Shown here piece after piece: positions 1 through 6,160 of a DNA stretch of 13,163 bases. The stretch comes from Candidatus Moraniibacteriota bacterium (lineage in GTDB: Bacteria; Patescibacteriota; Minisyncoccia; Moranbacterales; UBA9337), in assembly GCA_003507475.1 (NCBI GenBank), contig DNVQ01000058.1:21405-34567 (forward strand). Reading direction: 5' to 3'. How positions within the stretch are numbered: the first letter of the stretch is position 1; the number at the start of each line of letters is the position of its first letter. Below the pieces are notes generated by a model. The model ran no database searches. It had not been told where the DNA came from and saw only the letters and a list, made by a program, of their open reading frames with translations. A program made the translations under genes and the position numbers.

Positions 1-3
1 AAT

Positions 4-648
4 ATGGAAATACTAACTCCAAAACAAAAAATTGTCTTGCAGGCTATCAAAAGTTACTATTTGGAAAATGGCATTATGCCAACTATTAGAGAGATAAAGG
101 ATGAGGCGGGGAGCTTGGGATTAAAATTGAAAAGCTTGAGAAGTTTTTTTAACTATTTGAATGACCTAGAGGAAAAGGGATATATCGAAAGGTCCTCAGA
201 AGAAAGGGGAATTGAATTAAAGGGACTTAATCAAAAAATGTTTGTGGATGTGCCAATTTTGGGAATGGCGAACGCGGGAACTGCTTTAGCTTTTGCTGAT
301 GACTACATAGAGGGCTATCTTAAAGTTTCTAAAAGTATCGTCAGGAATAAAGATGTTTTTGCTATTCAAATTTCGGGAACTTCTATGAACAAGGCAAAAG
401 TAAACAATAAAAATATTTGTGATGGAGATTTTGTTTTAGTGGAAAAAACTGATGAATATGTGTATGGAGACAAAGTTTTGGTGGTTATTGACGGATTGGC
501 TACAGTGAAGACTTATAGAATTTTTGATGAAGATAATATTGTTTTGGCGCCCGAGTCCACCGATAAAAAGCATCAACCTATTTTTTTGACCAAAGATGAT
601 AATTTTATAATTAGCGGTAAAGTTATAGATATTTTAAAAATAAGATAG
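4..648 (+). CDS. lexA: LexA repressor (S24 self-cleaving SOS regulator)
   Basis: LexA represses DNA-damage genes and cuts itself when RecA filaments form on single-stranded DNA. The N-terminal winged helix (about residues 1-72) has the family pattern: LTPKQ start, an MPTIREI recognition region, then LEEKGYIER and RGIEL. The C-terminal S24 peptidase part (about 80-214) carries the cleavage site Ala91-Gly92 (context MANAGTAL), the catalytic Ser127 in GTSM (usually GDSM) and the catalytic Lys169 in TVKTY. All residues needed for autocleavage are therefore present. At 214 aa it is close to the usual 200-odd. A few extra residues follow the serine (KAKVNNKN, before the CDGD motif). The ATG lies 3 nt from the window edge, so its promoter is out of view. 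It heads a cluster containing two DinD-like genes. Identification is firm; its target genes are inference. Confidence 0.93.
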   Translation: MEILTPKQKIVLQAIKSYYLENGIMPTIREIKDEAGSLGLKLKSLRSFFNYLNDLEEKGYIERSSEERGIELKGLNQKMFVDVPILGMANAGTALAFADDYIEGYLKVSKSIVRNKDVFAIQISGTSMNKAKVNNKNICDGDFVLVEKTDEYVYGDKVLVVIDGLATVKTYRIFDEDNIVLAPESTDKKHQPIFLTKDDNFIISGKVIDILKIR

Positions 649-675
649 TTTTTCTCGTTGGTTGTCCAAAAATAA

Positions 676-695
676 TTAACTAATTAAACAGTTAA
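676..695. promoter_or_regulatory. Inverted repeat TTAACT-N8-AGTTAA, candidate operator
   Basis: A perfect 6+6 inverted repeat with an 8-nt spacer fills much of the 51-nt gap between lexA and the first DinD-like gene, ending 4 nt before its ATG. The inner AACT-N8-AGTT has the same spacing as the E. coli LexA box (CTGT-N8-ACAG), though a different sequence. With lexA upstream and a DinD homologue downstream, a LexA operator is a reasonable guess. AT-rich dyads also arise by chance, and no good -35/-10 pair is visible here. Confidence 0.35.
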
Positions 696-699
696 AAAT

Positions 700-1533
700 A
701 TGGATAATACAGCAATAACTTTATTTAAAGAAAAAAAAGTAAGAAAAACATTTTTTCAAAAAGAGTGGTGGTTTGCGATTGAGGATATGATTGAAGTTTT
801 AACCAGAGCTTCTAATCCTGGCAAATATCTTGAAGAGATAAGGAGGCAAGATTCTGAGCTGGTTAAAATAATGGATGAGAGAAGTAAAGAATTTAAACAG
901 CCACGTTTTTTAAATGTTATTACTCACGAAAGGAAAGAGAAATTATATTGCTGGAACACAGAAGGAATTTTGCGCTTAGTTCAATCTATCTATTCACCCA
1001 AGGCAGAGAATTTCAAAAAACTTTTAGCCAAAATTGCTTACGAAAGAATGAGGGAGACAGACGATCCAGAGCTAGCCACCAAAAGAACCAGATTATTATA
1101 TAAATCCAAAGGTTATTCAGATGAATGGATAAAAAGAAGAATGCATGGCATTGCTATTCGCGAAGAACTTACGGATGAGTGGAGAAAGAGGGGCGCAAAA
1201 GAAAGTAAAGATTATAAATCACTTAGCAAATCAATTACCAGAGCTACCTTTGGAATGACACCCAGGCAGCATAAGAAAGTTAAGGGGTTAAAAAAAGACA
1301 ACCTGAGAGATCATATGAACGATTTGGAATTGATTTTTGCCATGTTGGGAGAAAGATCGGCTATCGAGATTCATCGGCAAGAAGAAACCAGGAGTTTGAG
1401 TAAATTAAAAAAAGATGTGAGAATAGGGGGAAAAATTGCCAGAAGCGCCAGAGAAGAATTGGAGAAAAAATTAAAACATTCTATCGTAACTAAAAATAAT
1501 CTTTTGGACAAAAGCAAAAGAATAAAAAAATAA
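700..1533 (+). CDS. BRO-N / DinD-like protein, copy 1
   Basis: The N-terminal part (about residues 4-118) is a BRO-N-type domain, with the WWFAIEDMIEVL core and the YCWNTEGILRL segment. This domain is common in phage antirepressors and is thought to bind DNA. The C-terminal half (about 138-268) resembles E. coli DinD, the DNA-damage-inducible protein D: GLKKDNLRDHM followed by DLEL matches DinD's GLKK...DHM...TEL region, and a later GGKIARSAREEL stretch matches GRKVRQTIQEL. E. coli DinD is LexA-regulated and reported to affect RecA filaments. The tail is lysine-rich. The gene lies 51 nt after lexA and 5 nt before the P-loop gene. It is about half identical by eye to the protein at 2060-2908 along its whole length, so the two are paralogues. 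Family placement is good; the function in this organism is unknown. Confidence 0.75.
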   Translation: MDNTAITLFKEKKVRKTFFQKEWWFAIEDMIEVLTRASNPGKYLEEIRRQDSELVKIMDERSKEFKQPRFLNVITHERKEKLYCWNTEGILRLVQSIYSPKAENFKKLLAKIAYERMRETDDPELATKRTRLLYKSKGYSDEWIKRRMHGIAIREELTDEWRKRGAKESKDYKSLSKSITRATFGMTPRQHKKVKGLKKDNLRDHMNDLELIFAMLGERSAIEIHRQEETRSLSKLKKDVRIGGKIARSAREELEKKLKHSIVTKNNLLDKSKRIKK

Positions 1534-1538
1534 AATTT

Positions 1539-2033
1539 ATGATTATATTTATAAATGGATCAATTAACGCTGGCAAAAGTACAGTGGCAAATTTGTTGGC
1601 GGAAAAAATGGACACCACTGCGGTGGTGGAAATAGACAGATTTCATGAGTTTATTCCTTGGATGTCAGCCTCAGAGAGTGTTTTGATTAACTTAGAAAAC
1701 GCTGTATTGGTAATTAGAAATTTTTACAAAAGAGGTTTTAATGTAATTGTACCTTACCCTCTTTCTAAGCGAAATTATGATTATTTAATGGAAGAATTAA
1801 AGGATATCGCTGATGATATTTCTATCTTTACTTTAAATCCTGACTTAGAAGGAGTGCTTAAAAACAGAGGAAAAAGAGAATTGACCGAAGCAAAAAAAGA
1901 AAAAATTAAGTATCATTACTCTACAGGAATTAACAATCCTGCTTTTGGAAAAGTTATAAATAACACCAAACAAAAACCAGAAGAAACCGCAGGAGATATT
2001 TTGGATTTTATAAATTTGGATAATAAATATTGA
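1539..2033 (+). CDS. Small P-loop NTPase / kinase-like protein
   Basis: The 164-aa protein opens with a strand leading into a clear Walker A motif (residues 7-15, GSINAGKST), as in small nucleotide or metabolite kinases of the P-loop class. VVEIDRFHEF (about 29-38) puts an Asp-Arg pair where such kinases hold the substrate or the catalytic base. NRGKRELTE (about 109-117) is a plausible arginine-bearing lid. The overall plan resembles shikimate kinase, zeta-toxin/AAA_33 or chloramphenicol-phosphotransferase-like enzymes, but I cannot choose a substrate. It lies between two DinD-like paralogues, 5 nt after the first, and its TGA overlaps a possible TTG start of the second, which indicates cotranscription. 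A nucleotide-related or protein-modifying role in the damage cluster is possible but unproven. Confidence 0.72.
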   Translation: MIIFINGSINAGKSTVANLLAEKMDTTAVVEIDRFHEFIPWMSASESVLINLENAVLVIRNFYKRGFNVIVPYPLSKRNYDYLMEELKDIADDISIFTLNPDLEGVLKNRGKRELTEAKKEKIKYHYSTGINNPAFGKVINNTKQKPEETAGDILDFINLDNKY

Positions 2034-2059
2034 AATATAAACATTTAATTTTTAATGAA

Positions 2060-2908
2060 ATGAAAAAAGTTAAAAATACAAAGATAGCTCTTTTTGAGGG
2101 TAAAAGGGTGCGAAAAATTTTATATAATGGTGAATGGTGGTTTGTTATTAATGATACTATTGAGATTTTAACTGGTTCCAGTGATCCAGCTCAATATTTC
2201 AAGAAATTAAAAGAGCGAGATAAAGAGCTTGCAAAATTAATTGCTAAAGGAGGGGTACAATTTGTACCACCCCTTATGTTGAAAGTAGAAACACAAGGCG
2301 GCAAGCAAAAAATGTATTGCTGGAATACAGAAGGTATTCTCAGGCTCATTCAGTCTGTCCCATCACCGAAAGCTGAGCCATTTAAAATTTGGTTGGCAAA
2401 AGTTGGATATGAACGTATAAAAGAAATTGAAAATCCGGAATTGGCCGCAGAAAGAGCCCGAGAAATTTATCTGTCCAAGGGCTATAGTAAAGATTGGATT
2501 GAAAAAAGGATGCGAGGCATTGAAGTGCGTGCAACATTGACCAATGAATGGAAAGATAGGGGCGCTAAAAAGGGTGTTGAATACGCTATTTTAACTAATG
2601 AAATTTTGCGAGGAACTTTTGATATGTCTGTGGAGGATTATAAAAATTTTAAAGGATTAAGTAAAGAAAATTTGCGTGATCATATGGATGATTTAGAATT
2701 AATCTTGACAATGTTAGGTGAAGCGACAACTACAAGAATTCATAAGGATAGGGATTCTAAGGGATTTGTAAAATTAAAAGAAGATGCTCAGGAAGGCGGA
2801 GCGGTGGCAGGTAGTACCAGAAAAGATATAGAAAAAAGAACAGGCAGGAAAATTTTTACCAAAAAGAACTTTATTAATTTGAGTAGCAGGACAAAATTAA
2901 AAAGATGA
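2060..2908 (+). CDS. BRO-N / DinD-like protein, copy 2
   Basis: This is a paralogue of the protein at 700-1533 with the same two-part build: an N-terminal BRO-N-type domain (NGEWWFVINDTIEIL, then YCWNTEGILRLIQS) and a C-terminal DinD-like half (GLSKENLRDHMDDLEL and following). The frame is open from a TTG at 2030 that overlaps the previous stop. I chose the ATG at 2060 because the alignment with copy 1 begins there (NTKIALFEGKRVRK against NTAITLFKEKKVRK); the longer start adds ten unmatched residues. The stop overlaps the Nudix start in an ATGA arrangement, indicating translational coupling. One segment (IAKGGVQFVPPLM) differs from copy 1, and its DNA forms a GGGGTACAA/TTGTACC hairpin. Function unknown; a damage response is inferred from DinD similarity and lexA proximity. 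Confidence 0.75.
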   Translation: MKKVKNTKIALFEGKRVRKILYNGEWWFVINDTIEILTGSSDPAQYFKKLKERDKELAKLIAKGGVQFVPPLMLKVETQGGKQKMYCWNTEGILRLIQSVPSPKAEPFKIWLAKVGYERIKEIENPELAAERAREIYLSKGYSKDWIEKRMRGIEVRATLTNEWKDRGAKKGVEYAILTNEILRGTFDMSVEDYKNFKGLSKENLRDHMDDLELILTMLGEATTTRIHKDRDSKGFVKLKEDAQEGGAVAGSTRKDIEKRTGRKIFTKKNFINLSSRTKLKR

Positions 2909-3636
2909 AACCAAAAATTATTATCAAAGGAAAATTTTATCCAAAAGATATAAATGTAGATTTTTCTAATTCTTCTAATAGAAAAATAGATTTTGAGATT
3001 GAAAATAAAATTGATAAAAAGTGGAAGGAATATGAGGGGGAAAAGAAGCAAGAGGGCGGCATGATCTGGGATGCGGTAACTTATAGGTTAGAGGATTTGA
3101 AAGTAAGAGAAAATAAATTAAATATCACGCTGGGCGAAATTAAGTATTCCAAAAGAATTGGAGCTAGATGGTTTCTGGATAAGCTTGAAAAGTTGGGCGA
3201 GAAATATTATCCAAGGGGTGTATATTTAGCATCTATAGTTAAGACGAAAGATGAATGTTATGTTATGGGAGATTTAAGTGGAAAGACATTGGTTTTAAGT
3301 GATGTAAGTCTTGTGGGTGGAGTGTTGTCAAAAGATGAAGGAATTATTGAGAAATCAGATGATATTTTTAAGGCACTGCAAAGAGAAATCAAAGAAGAAC
3401 TGAATATTAATAAAGAAAATCTGGAAGATATTTATTTGAAAGCGGTTATTTTAACAGAACGTCTGGCAATTGGTTTTATTTTCTGTGTGAATTTAAATAT
3501 GAATATGGAAAATGTCCAAAGTAATTTTATTGTTAATGATGAGTTTGTGGCAGTAAAAGGTTACGGAAAAAAAGAAATTAAAGATATTTTAAAATCAATG
3601 AGTGGAGCCAGGGCATTGGTAGGAGAATTAATTTAG
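2905..3636 (+). CDS. Nudix hydrolase family protein with long N-terminal region
   Basis: The C-terminal half (about residues 105-225) looks like a Nudix domain, the fold that hydrolyses nucleoside diphosphates linked to another group. The Nudix box reads G146-x5-D152-x7-R160-E161-I-K-E164-E165-L-N-I. The metal-binding REIKEE core is intact, but the usual first Glu is Asp and the usual Gly near the end is Asn. About 105 residues precede the domain; they include a WDAVTYRLEDLKV stretch and I cannot assign them. That N-terminal part resembles arrangements in uncharacterised larger Nudix proteins rather than stand-alone MutT, which is about 130 aa. ATG overlaps the upstream stop by 4 nt (ATGA), and the kinase-like gene starts 8 nt after its stop, so it is in the same operon. 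Possible roles are nucleotide-pool cleaning or signal-nucleotide removal. The substrate cannot be read from the sequence. Confidence 0.75.
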   Translation: MKPKIIIKGKFYPKDINVDFSNSSNRKIDFEIENKIDKKWKEYEGEKKQEGGMIWDAVTYRLEDLKVRENKLNITLGEIKYSKRIGARWFLDKLEKLGEKYYPRGVYLASIVKTKDECYVMGDLSGKTLVLSDVSLVGGVLSKDEGIIEKSDDIFKALQREIKEELNINKENLEDIYLKAVILTERLAIGFIFCVNLNMNMENVQSNFIVNDEFVAVKGYGKKEIKDILKSMSGARALVGELI

Positions 3637-3644
3637 ATGTATTT

Positions 3645-4457
3645 ATGTTAGATCAAAAATTACTCAATAAAATAAATTTAACTTACAATCTTGGCGGAGA
3701 GGTTGAATTTTTAAGTGTAGTTAATAAGGGATTTTTATCTGAAAATTATATTTTAAAAAATAAACATAAGAAGTTCTTTTTGAAGAAATATCGTCCTTTC
3801 GGTTTGGCAAGATTAAAAGAGGTGCATCAAGTTAAGAAATTTTTTAATAATCAGAAGATCCCAGTAATAATGCCCCTAAAAACTGAAAGCAATAAAACAT
3901 TTTTTAAATTTAAAAATAATTACTTTTCTTTATTTCCTTTCATAGACAAAAGGCAGGTTGATGTAAATAAAATTAATAAAAAAGAACTTGAGAGTTTTGT
4001 TGAATTATTAGTCAAAATTCATTTGTTAAGCAAAGATAATTGTCCAAAATTAGTGAAAGAGAGAGGTTTAAGCTGGGATAAGAAAATTTCTTTGGAAAAA
4101 TCTATAAATATTTTGAATATAATCGAAAAGAATAAAACAAAAACAGCGTTTGATAGGGAGGTTAAAAAATATTTAACCAAAAAGATAAAATTAATTAATG
4201 AGAATAAAATTAAATATAAAGATTTAGGGCTAAAAGCGATCACTTGGTTCATGGAGATTTTCATGAGGAAAACTTATTTTTCGATAAAAATGGCAAAGTT
4301 GTGGCAGTTTTTGATTGGGAAAAAACTAATACATATCCTCGAGTGTTGGAAGTTTTTAGGGCTATGTGGTTTCTTTGTTTTTATGACGGCTATTCAGGTA
4401 AAAGATTTAAAAGAGCTAAAATATTTCTTAGAAAGTACGATGAGACTTATCCTTTAA
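3645..4457 (+). CDS. APH-fold kinase, N-terminal fragment (frame-disrupted)
   Basis: Residues 1 to about 196 look like the N lobe and linker of an aminoglycoside-phosphotransferase/choline-kinase-type small-molecule kinase. A glycine-poor loop region (VNKGFLSENYIL) is followed by a candidate ATP-binding lysine (FFLKK, about 44-48) and a helix HQVKKFFNNQ, then a hinge YFSLFPFID (about 92-100) leading into the HL-containing helix typical of the family. The expected catalytic loop is missing from this frame. It appears in the -1 frame from position 4220 onward, so translation after about 4235 (ITWFMEIFM and about 70 more residues) is almost certainly out of frame. It follows the Nudix gene by 8 nt. 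The complete kinase would run 3645-4648, about 334 aa, a normal length for the family. A base lost from the A-run at 4232-4235 would explain the break. Confidence 0.7.
   Translation: MLDQKLLNKINLTYNLGGEVEFLSVVNKGFLSENYILKNKHKKFFLKKYRPFGLARLKEVHQVKKFFNNQKIPVIMPLKTESNKTFFKFKNNYFSLFPFIDKRQVDVNKINKKELESFVELLVKIHLLSKDNCPKLVKERGLSWDKKISLEKSINILNIIEKNKTKTAFDREVKKYLTKKIKLINENKIKYKDLGLKAITWFMEIFMRKTYFSIKMAKLWQFLIGKKLIHILECWKFLGLCGFFVFMTAIQVKDLKELKYFLESTMRLIL
4220..4243 (+). other. Site of the -1 frame change in the kinase gene
   Basis: The downstream frame is closed by TAA at 4217-4219, and its recognisable sequence starts just before LVHGDFH at about 4244, so the change of frame must fall here. The AAAA run at 4232-4235 is the likeliest point: one more A would give LKSDHLVHGD, joining both halves smoothly. 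This could be an assembly error, a true mutation or ribosomal slippage. Confidence 0.6.
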
Positions 4458-4648
4458 ATAAGAAGGAACTGAGAAACGGTATAGAGGCATGGTATCTTAA
4501 TCAATTACATAGTGCGTGGGTTTTGGACGAAGTATATATTAAAAATAACTCAAGGGTGAAGGTTTTATTTAAAAGTTATGTTACTTTTTTAAATTATCAG
4601 AGTAAAAATTTAGAAAAATTTTCTGAGAGAATTTTAAATCTTTTTTAA
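4244..4648 (+). CDS. APH-fold kinase, C-terminal catalytic fragment
   Basis: This frame carries the catalytic centre that the upstream frame lacks: HGDFHEEN (residues 3-10, the Brenner HGDxxxxN motif with catalytic Asp and Mg-binding Asn), then VFDWE (22-26), the DFG-equivalent whose Asp binds the second metal. The rest is the helical C lobe of aminoglycoside-phosphotransferase-type kinases. The nominal start is a TTG that lies inside the conserved motif, so it is unlikely to be a real initiation site; this is the second half of the gene starting at 3645. The motifs are undamaged, so the break is recent, artificial or bypassed by frameshifting. The substrate is unknown. Its stop is 31 nt before the M23 peptidase gene, with a promoter in between, so it is probably the last gene of the lexA-proximal cluster. 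Confidence 0.72.
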   Translation: MVHGDFHEENLFFDKNGKVVAVFDWEKTNTYPRVLEVFRAMWFLCFYDGYSGKRFKRAKIFLRKYDETYPLNKKELRNGIEAWYLNQLHSAWVLDEVYIKNNSRVKVLFKSYVTFLNYQSKNLEKFSERILNLF

Positions 4649-4664
4649 TTTATTTTTTGATTAA

Positions 4665-4679
4665 TGTTATAATATAAAT
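4665..4679 (+). promoter_or_regulatory. Extended -10 promoter for the M23 peptidase gene, apparently leaderless
   Basis: TGT-TATAAT (extended -10, hexamer at 4668-4673) is a perfect consensus -10 with the upstream TG. The -35 position has only a weak TTAATT (4645-4650, 17-nt spacer). Transcription would start about 7 nt after the hexamer, at or next to the ATG at 4680, which implies an mRNA with essentially no leader. It separates the peptidase gene from the cluster upstream. Confidence 0.62.
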
Positions 4680-5375
4680 ATGAAAAAGATAACTTATATA
4701 ACTATAGTTATTTTAGTAGCTGTATTAGGAATTGCATTCTTATTATGGTGGTTAAATTTGAAAAATAGTCCAGAAAAACCATCTTCATCTTATGAACACT
4801 CGGATTTAAACTCAGCCTTATTGAGTCCGGAGACTAATTTGGAAAATGAAAATAAAAACGATGAGGAGGCAAAAGAGGATTTCCAAATGCCTCTAGATAG
4901 AGCAAGCGAGAGAATTACTAAAAAGCCTTTTGGAAAATTTGTAACTCCTAAAAATTCCCCAGTTAGTCCGGAAAAATTTTATGGTTATCATACAGCAGTA
5001 GATTTTGAAATTTTTCCCGAAGAGGAAAGCGTGGAAGTTTCCATTAGAACTGTCTGCTCAGGAAAACTGTTGGAAAAAAGATTAGCTACGGGATATGGAG
5101 GAGTAGCTGTACAGTTTTGTGAATTAGATGAATCTCCCATAACTGTAGTTTATGGACATTTAAATTTAAGTAGTATAAAAATTGCAAAAGGCGATAATGT
5201 AAACGTGGGAGAAACATTGGGAATTTTGGGAAAAGGTTACAGCGATGAAACGAGCGGAGAAAGAAAACATCTTCATTTAGGTTTTCATAAAGGTGCAGGA
5301 ATTAATATCTTGGGTTATGTCCCTAAAGAGTCAGATTTATCAAATTGGTTGGATCCAATGTTGTTTTTGAAATAA
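4680..5375 (+). CDS. Membrane-anchored M23 (LytM-type) peptidoglycan endopeptidase
   Basis: The 231-aa protein starts with a lysine and one hydrophobic helix (about residues 5-25), then an acidic, low-complexity linker (about 30-80). The M23 domain follows (about 84-231). It shows the whole zinc and catalytic set: H104-x3-D108 (HTAVD), H160 in the YGHL motif, and H197-x-H199 (HLHLG). M23 enzymes cut peptide bridges in peptidoglycan, so this is probably an inward-anchored, outside-facing wall hydrolase for growth or division. Two cysteines (126 and 147) might form a disulphide outside the cell. All metal ligands are present, so an active enzyme is likely, not a degenerate regulator such as EnvC. 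It has its own promoter and a terminator about 15 nt after the stop, so it is probably transcribed alone. Confidence 0.85.
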   Translation: MKKITYITIVILVAVLGIAFLLWWLNLKNSPEKPSSSYEHSDLNSALLSPETNLENENKNDEEAKEDFQMPLDRASERITKKPFGKFVTPKNSPVSPEKFYGYHTAVDFEIFPEEESVEVSIRTVCSGKLLEKRLATGYGGVAVQFCELDESPITVVYGHLNLSSIKIAKGDNVNVGETLGILGKGYSDETSGERKHLHLGFHKGAGINILGYVPKESDLSNWLDPMLFLK

Positions 5376-5388
5376 TTTTTTTGCATGG

Positions 5389-5417
5389 GCTCATTTCTAT
5401 TTGCAGATGAGTTTTTT
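5389..5417 (+). terminator. Probable intrinsic terminator after the M23 gene
   Basis: CTCAT (5390-5394) pairs with ATGAG (5407-5411). Inner U-G and U-A pairs add up to 7 bp around a small loop, and TTTTTT (5412-5417) follows directly. The stem is short, but its position 14 nt after the stop codon supports the call. Confidence 0.55.
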
Positions 5418-5474
5418 ATTTTTGGTAAATAAATGAAAGCAATCCATTGTTTAAACGTATTATTAATATATAGA

Positions 5475-5480
5475 TATAAT
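5475..5480 (+). promoter_or_regulatory. Candidate -10 box for the zinc-ribbon gene
   Basis: A consensus TATAAT lies 21 nt before the ATG at 5502, giving a predicted leader of about 15 nt. No convincing -35 is seen at 17 nt upstream. If real, it places the transcript start downstream of the alternative ATG at 5433, supporting the 5502 start. Confidence 0.4.
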
Positions 5481-5501
5481 AAATTAATAATAAATAAAAA
5501 T

Positions 5502-5813
5502 ATGAAATGTCCAATATGCCAAGTAGATTTGATGATGACCGAGAGACAAGGAATAGAAATAGACTATTGCCCTAAATGTCGAGGAGTGTGGCTGGATAGG
5601 GGTGAGTTGGATAAGATAACGGAAAAATATTTAAACGAAGCCAACCAAGCCTCGAGAGAATATTTAAAAGAAAATAAAGATCAGGAAAGAAAGTTTCATA
5701 ACGAAAGATATGAGGAGCATGGGAAAAAAGACAGTGCTTATCATGCTGACAATGATTATCACCACAGAAAGCATAAGAAAAAGGGACTCTTGAAAGATTT
5801 ATTTGATTTCTAA
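5502..5813 (+). CDS. zf-TFIIB-type zinc-ribbon protein with His-rich tail
   Basis: Residues 3-40 are a classic zf-TFIIB-like zinc ribbon: C3-x2-C6, then DYC23-x2-C26-GVWLDRGELDKI. The frame is open back to an ATG at 5433, but I chose 5502 because the zinc ribbon normally begins right at the N terminus (MKCPIC) and the extra 23 residues look like translated intergenic DNA. The middle (about 45-80) is charged and probably helical. The tail holds many histidines (HADNDYHHRKH) and ends GLLKDLFDF, a hydrophobic end seen in this family. At 103 aa it is a typical size. Its function is not established; these proteins are thought to bind zinc and perhaps a protein partner. It stands between a terminator and a small membrane protein gene, in the same direction as both. 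Confidence 0.82.
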   Translation: MKCPICQVDLMMTERQGIEIDYCPKCRGVWLDRGELDKITEKYLNEANQASREYLKENKDQERKFHNERYEEHGKKDSAYHADNDYHHRKHKKKGLLKDLFDF

Positions 5814-5843
5814 TTTTACTCAATGATTGAAATAAAATTAAAA

Positions 5844-5855
5844 AATACGCGTATT
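5844..5855. promoter_or_regulatory. 12-nt perfect palindrome AATACGCGTATT
   Basis: The sequence is its own exact reverse complement and includes two CpG steps, which are rare in this AT-rich stretch. It lies 57 nt before the start of the SHOCT gene, where an operator would be expected. A TTGAAA lies just upstream (5827-5832), but no -10 at standard spacing is clear. A regulatory role is inference only. Confidence 0.3.
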
Positions 5856-5911
5856 ATTAAATATAAGATGAAAAATTATATATTTGTTTTAATTTTTTAA
5901 AGACAAAATTT

Positions 5912-6148
5912 ATGATGGGAACATTTTGTAACACAAACTGGGGTTGGGGATTAGGATTCGGTTGGTTTTTTATGCTTATATTTTGGGGCCTTATCATCTG
6001 GGCTATTATTTACTTGGCCAAAAATCTATCCAATGAAAACAGGGTGAGTTTTAAAAATAAAAAAGCTTTTAATATTTTAAAGGAACGTTACGCTAGGGGA
6101 GAAATATCCGAAGAAGAGTTTGAAAAAATGAAGAAAAATTTGCAATAA
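5912..6148 (+). CDS. Small membrane protein with C-terminal SHOCT domain
   Basis: The 78-aa protein has an aromatic- and glycine-rich start (WGWGLGFGW), one transmembrane helix (about residues 15-37) and a short basic linker. Residues 51-78 (FNILKERYARGEISEEEFEKMKKNL) form a SHOCT domain, the short C-terminal helical module with the pattern L-x2-RYA-x-GEI-x3-E-F. SHOCT is often found at the end of small membrane proteins and is thought to mediate oligomerisation or partner binding. Initiation could be at either of two adjacent ATG codons (5912 or 5915). It lies 98 nt after the zinc-ribbon gene. The next gene has its own promoter 12 nt after this stop. Function unknown; the family call is secure. 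Confidence 0.82.
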   Translation: MMGTFCNTNWGWGLGFGWFFMLIFWGLIIWAIIYLAKNLSNENRVSFKNKKAFNILKERYARGEISEEEFEKMKKNLQ

Positions 6149-6160
6149 TTAGTTTTTTTA

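Noticed and set aside
2788..3051. Open - frame of 87 codons with hydrophobic sequence
   Set aside because: It is antisense to the DinD-like and Nudix genes; the hydrophobic look comes from reading A-rich coding DNA backwards (K/N/E codons become F/I/L).
4220..4243. Programmed -1 frameshift as the main explanation for the kinase split
   Set aside because: The site is only A-AAA after CTA, not a full X-XXY-YYZ heptamer, and no obvious downstream stimulatory hairpin was seen; a lost A is simpler.
5433..5501. Upstream ATG start for the zinc-ribbon protein
   Set aside because: The added residues look like translated intergenic DNA, contain the -10 box at 5475, and would move the zinc ribbon from its usual terminal place.
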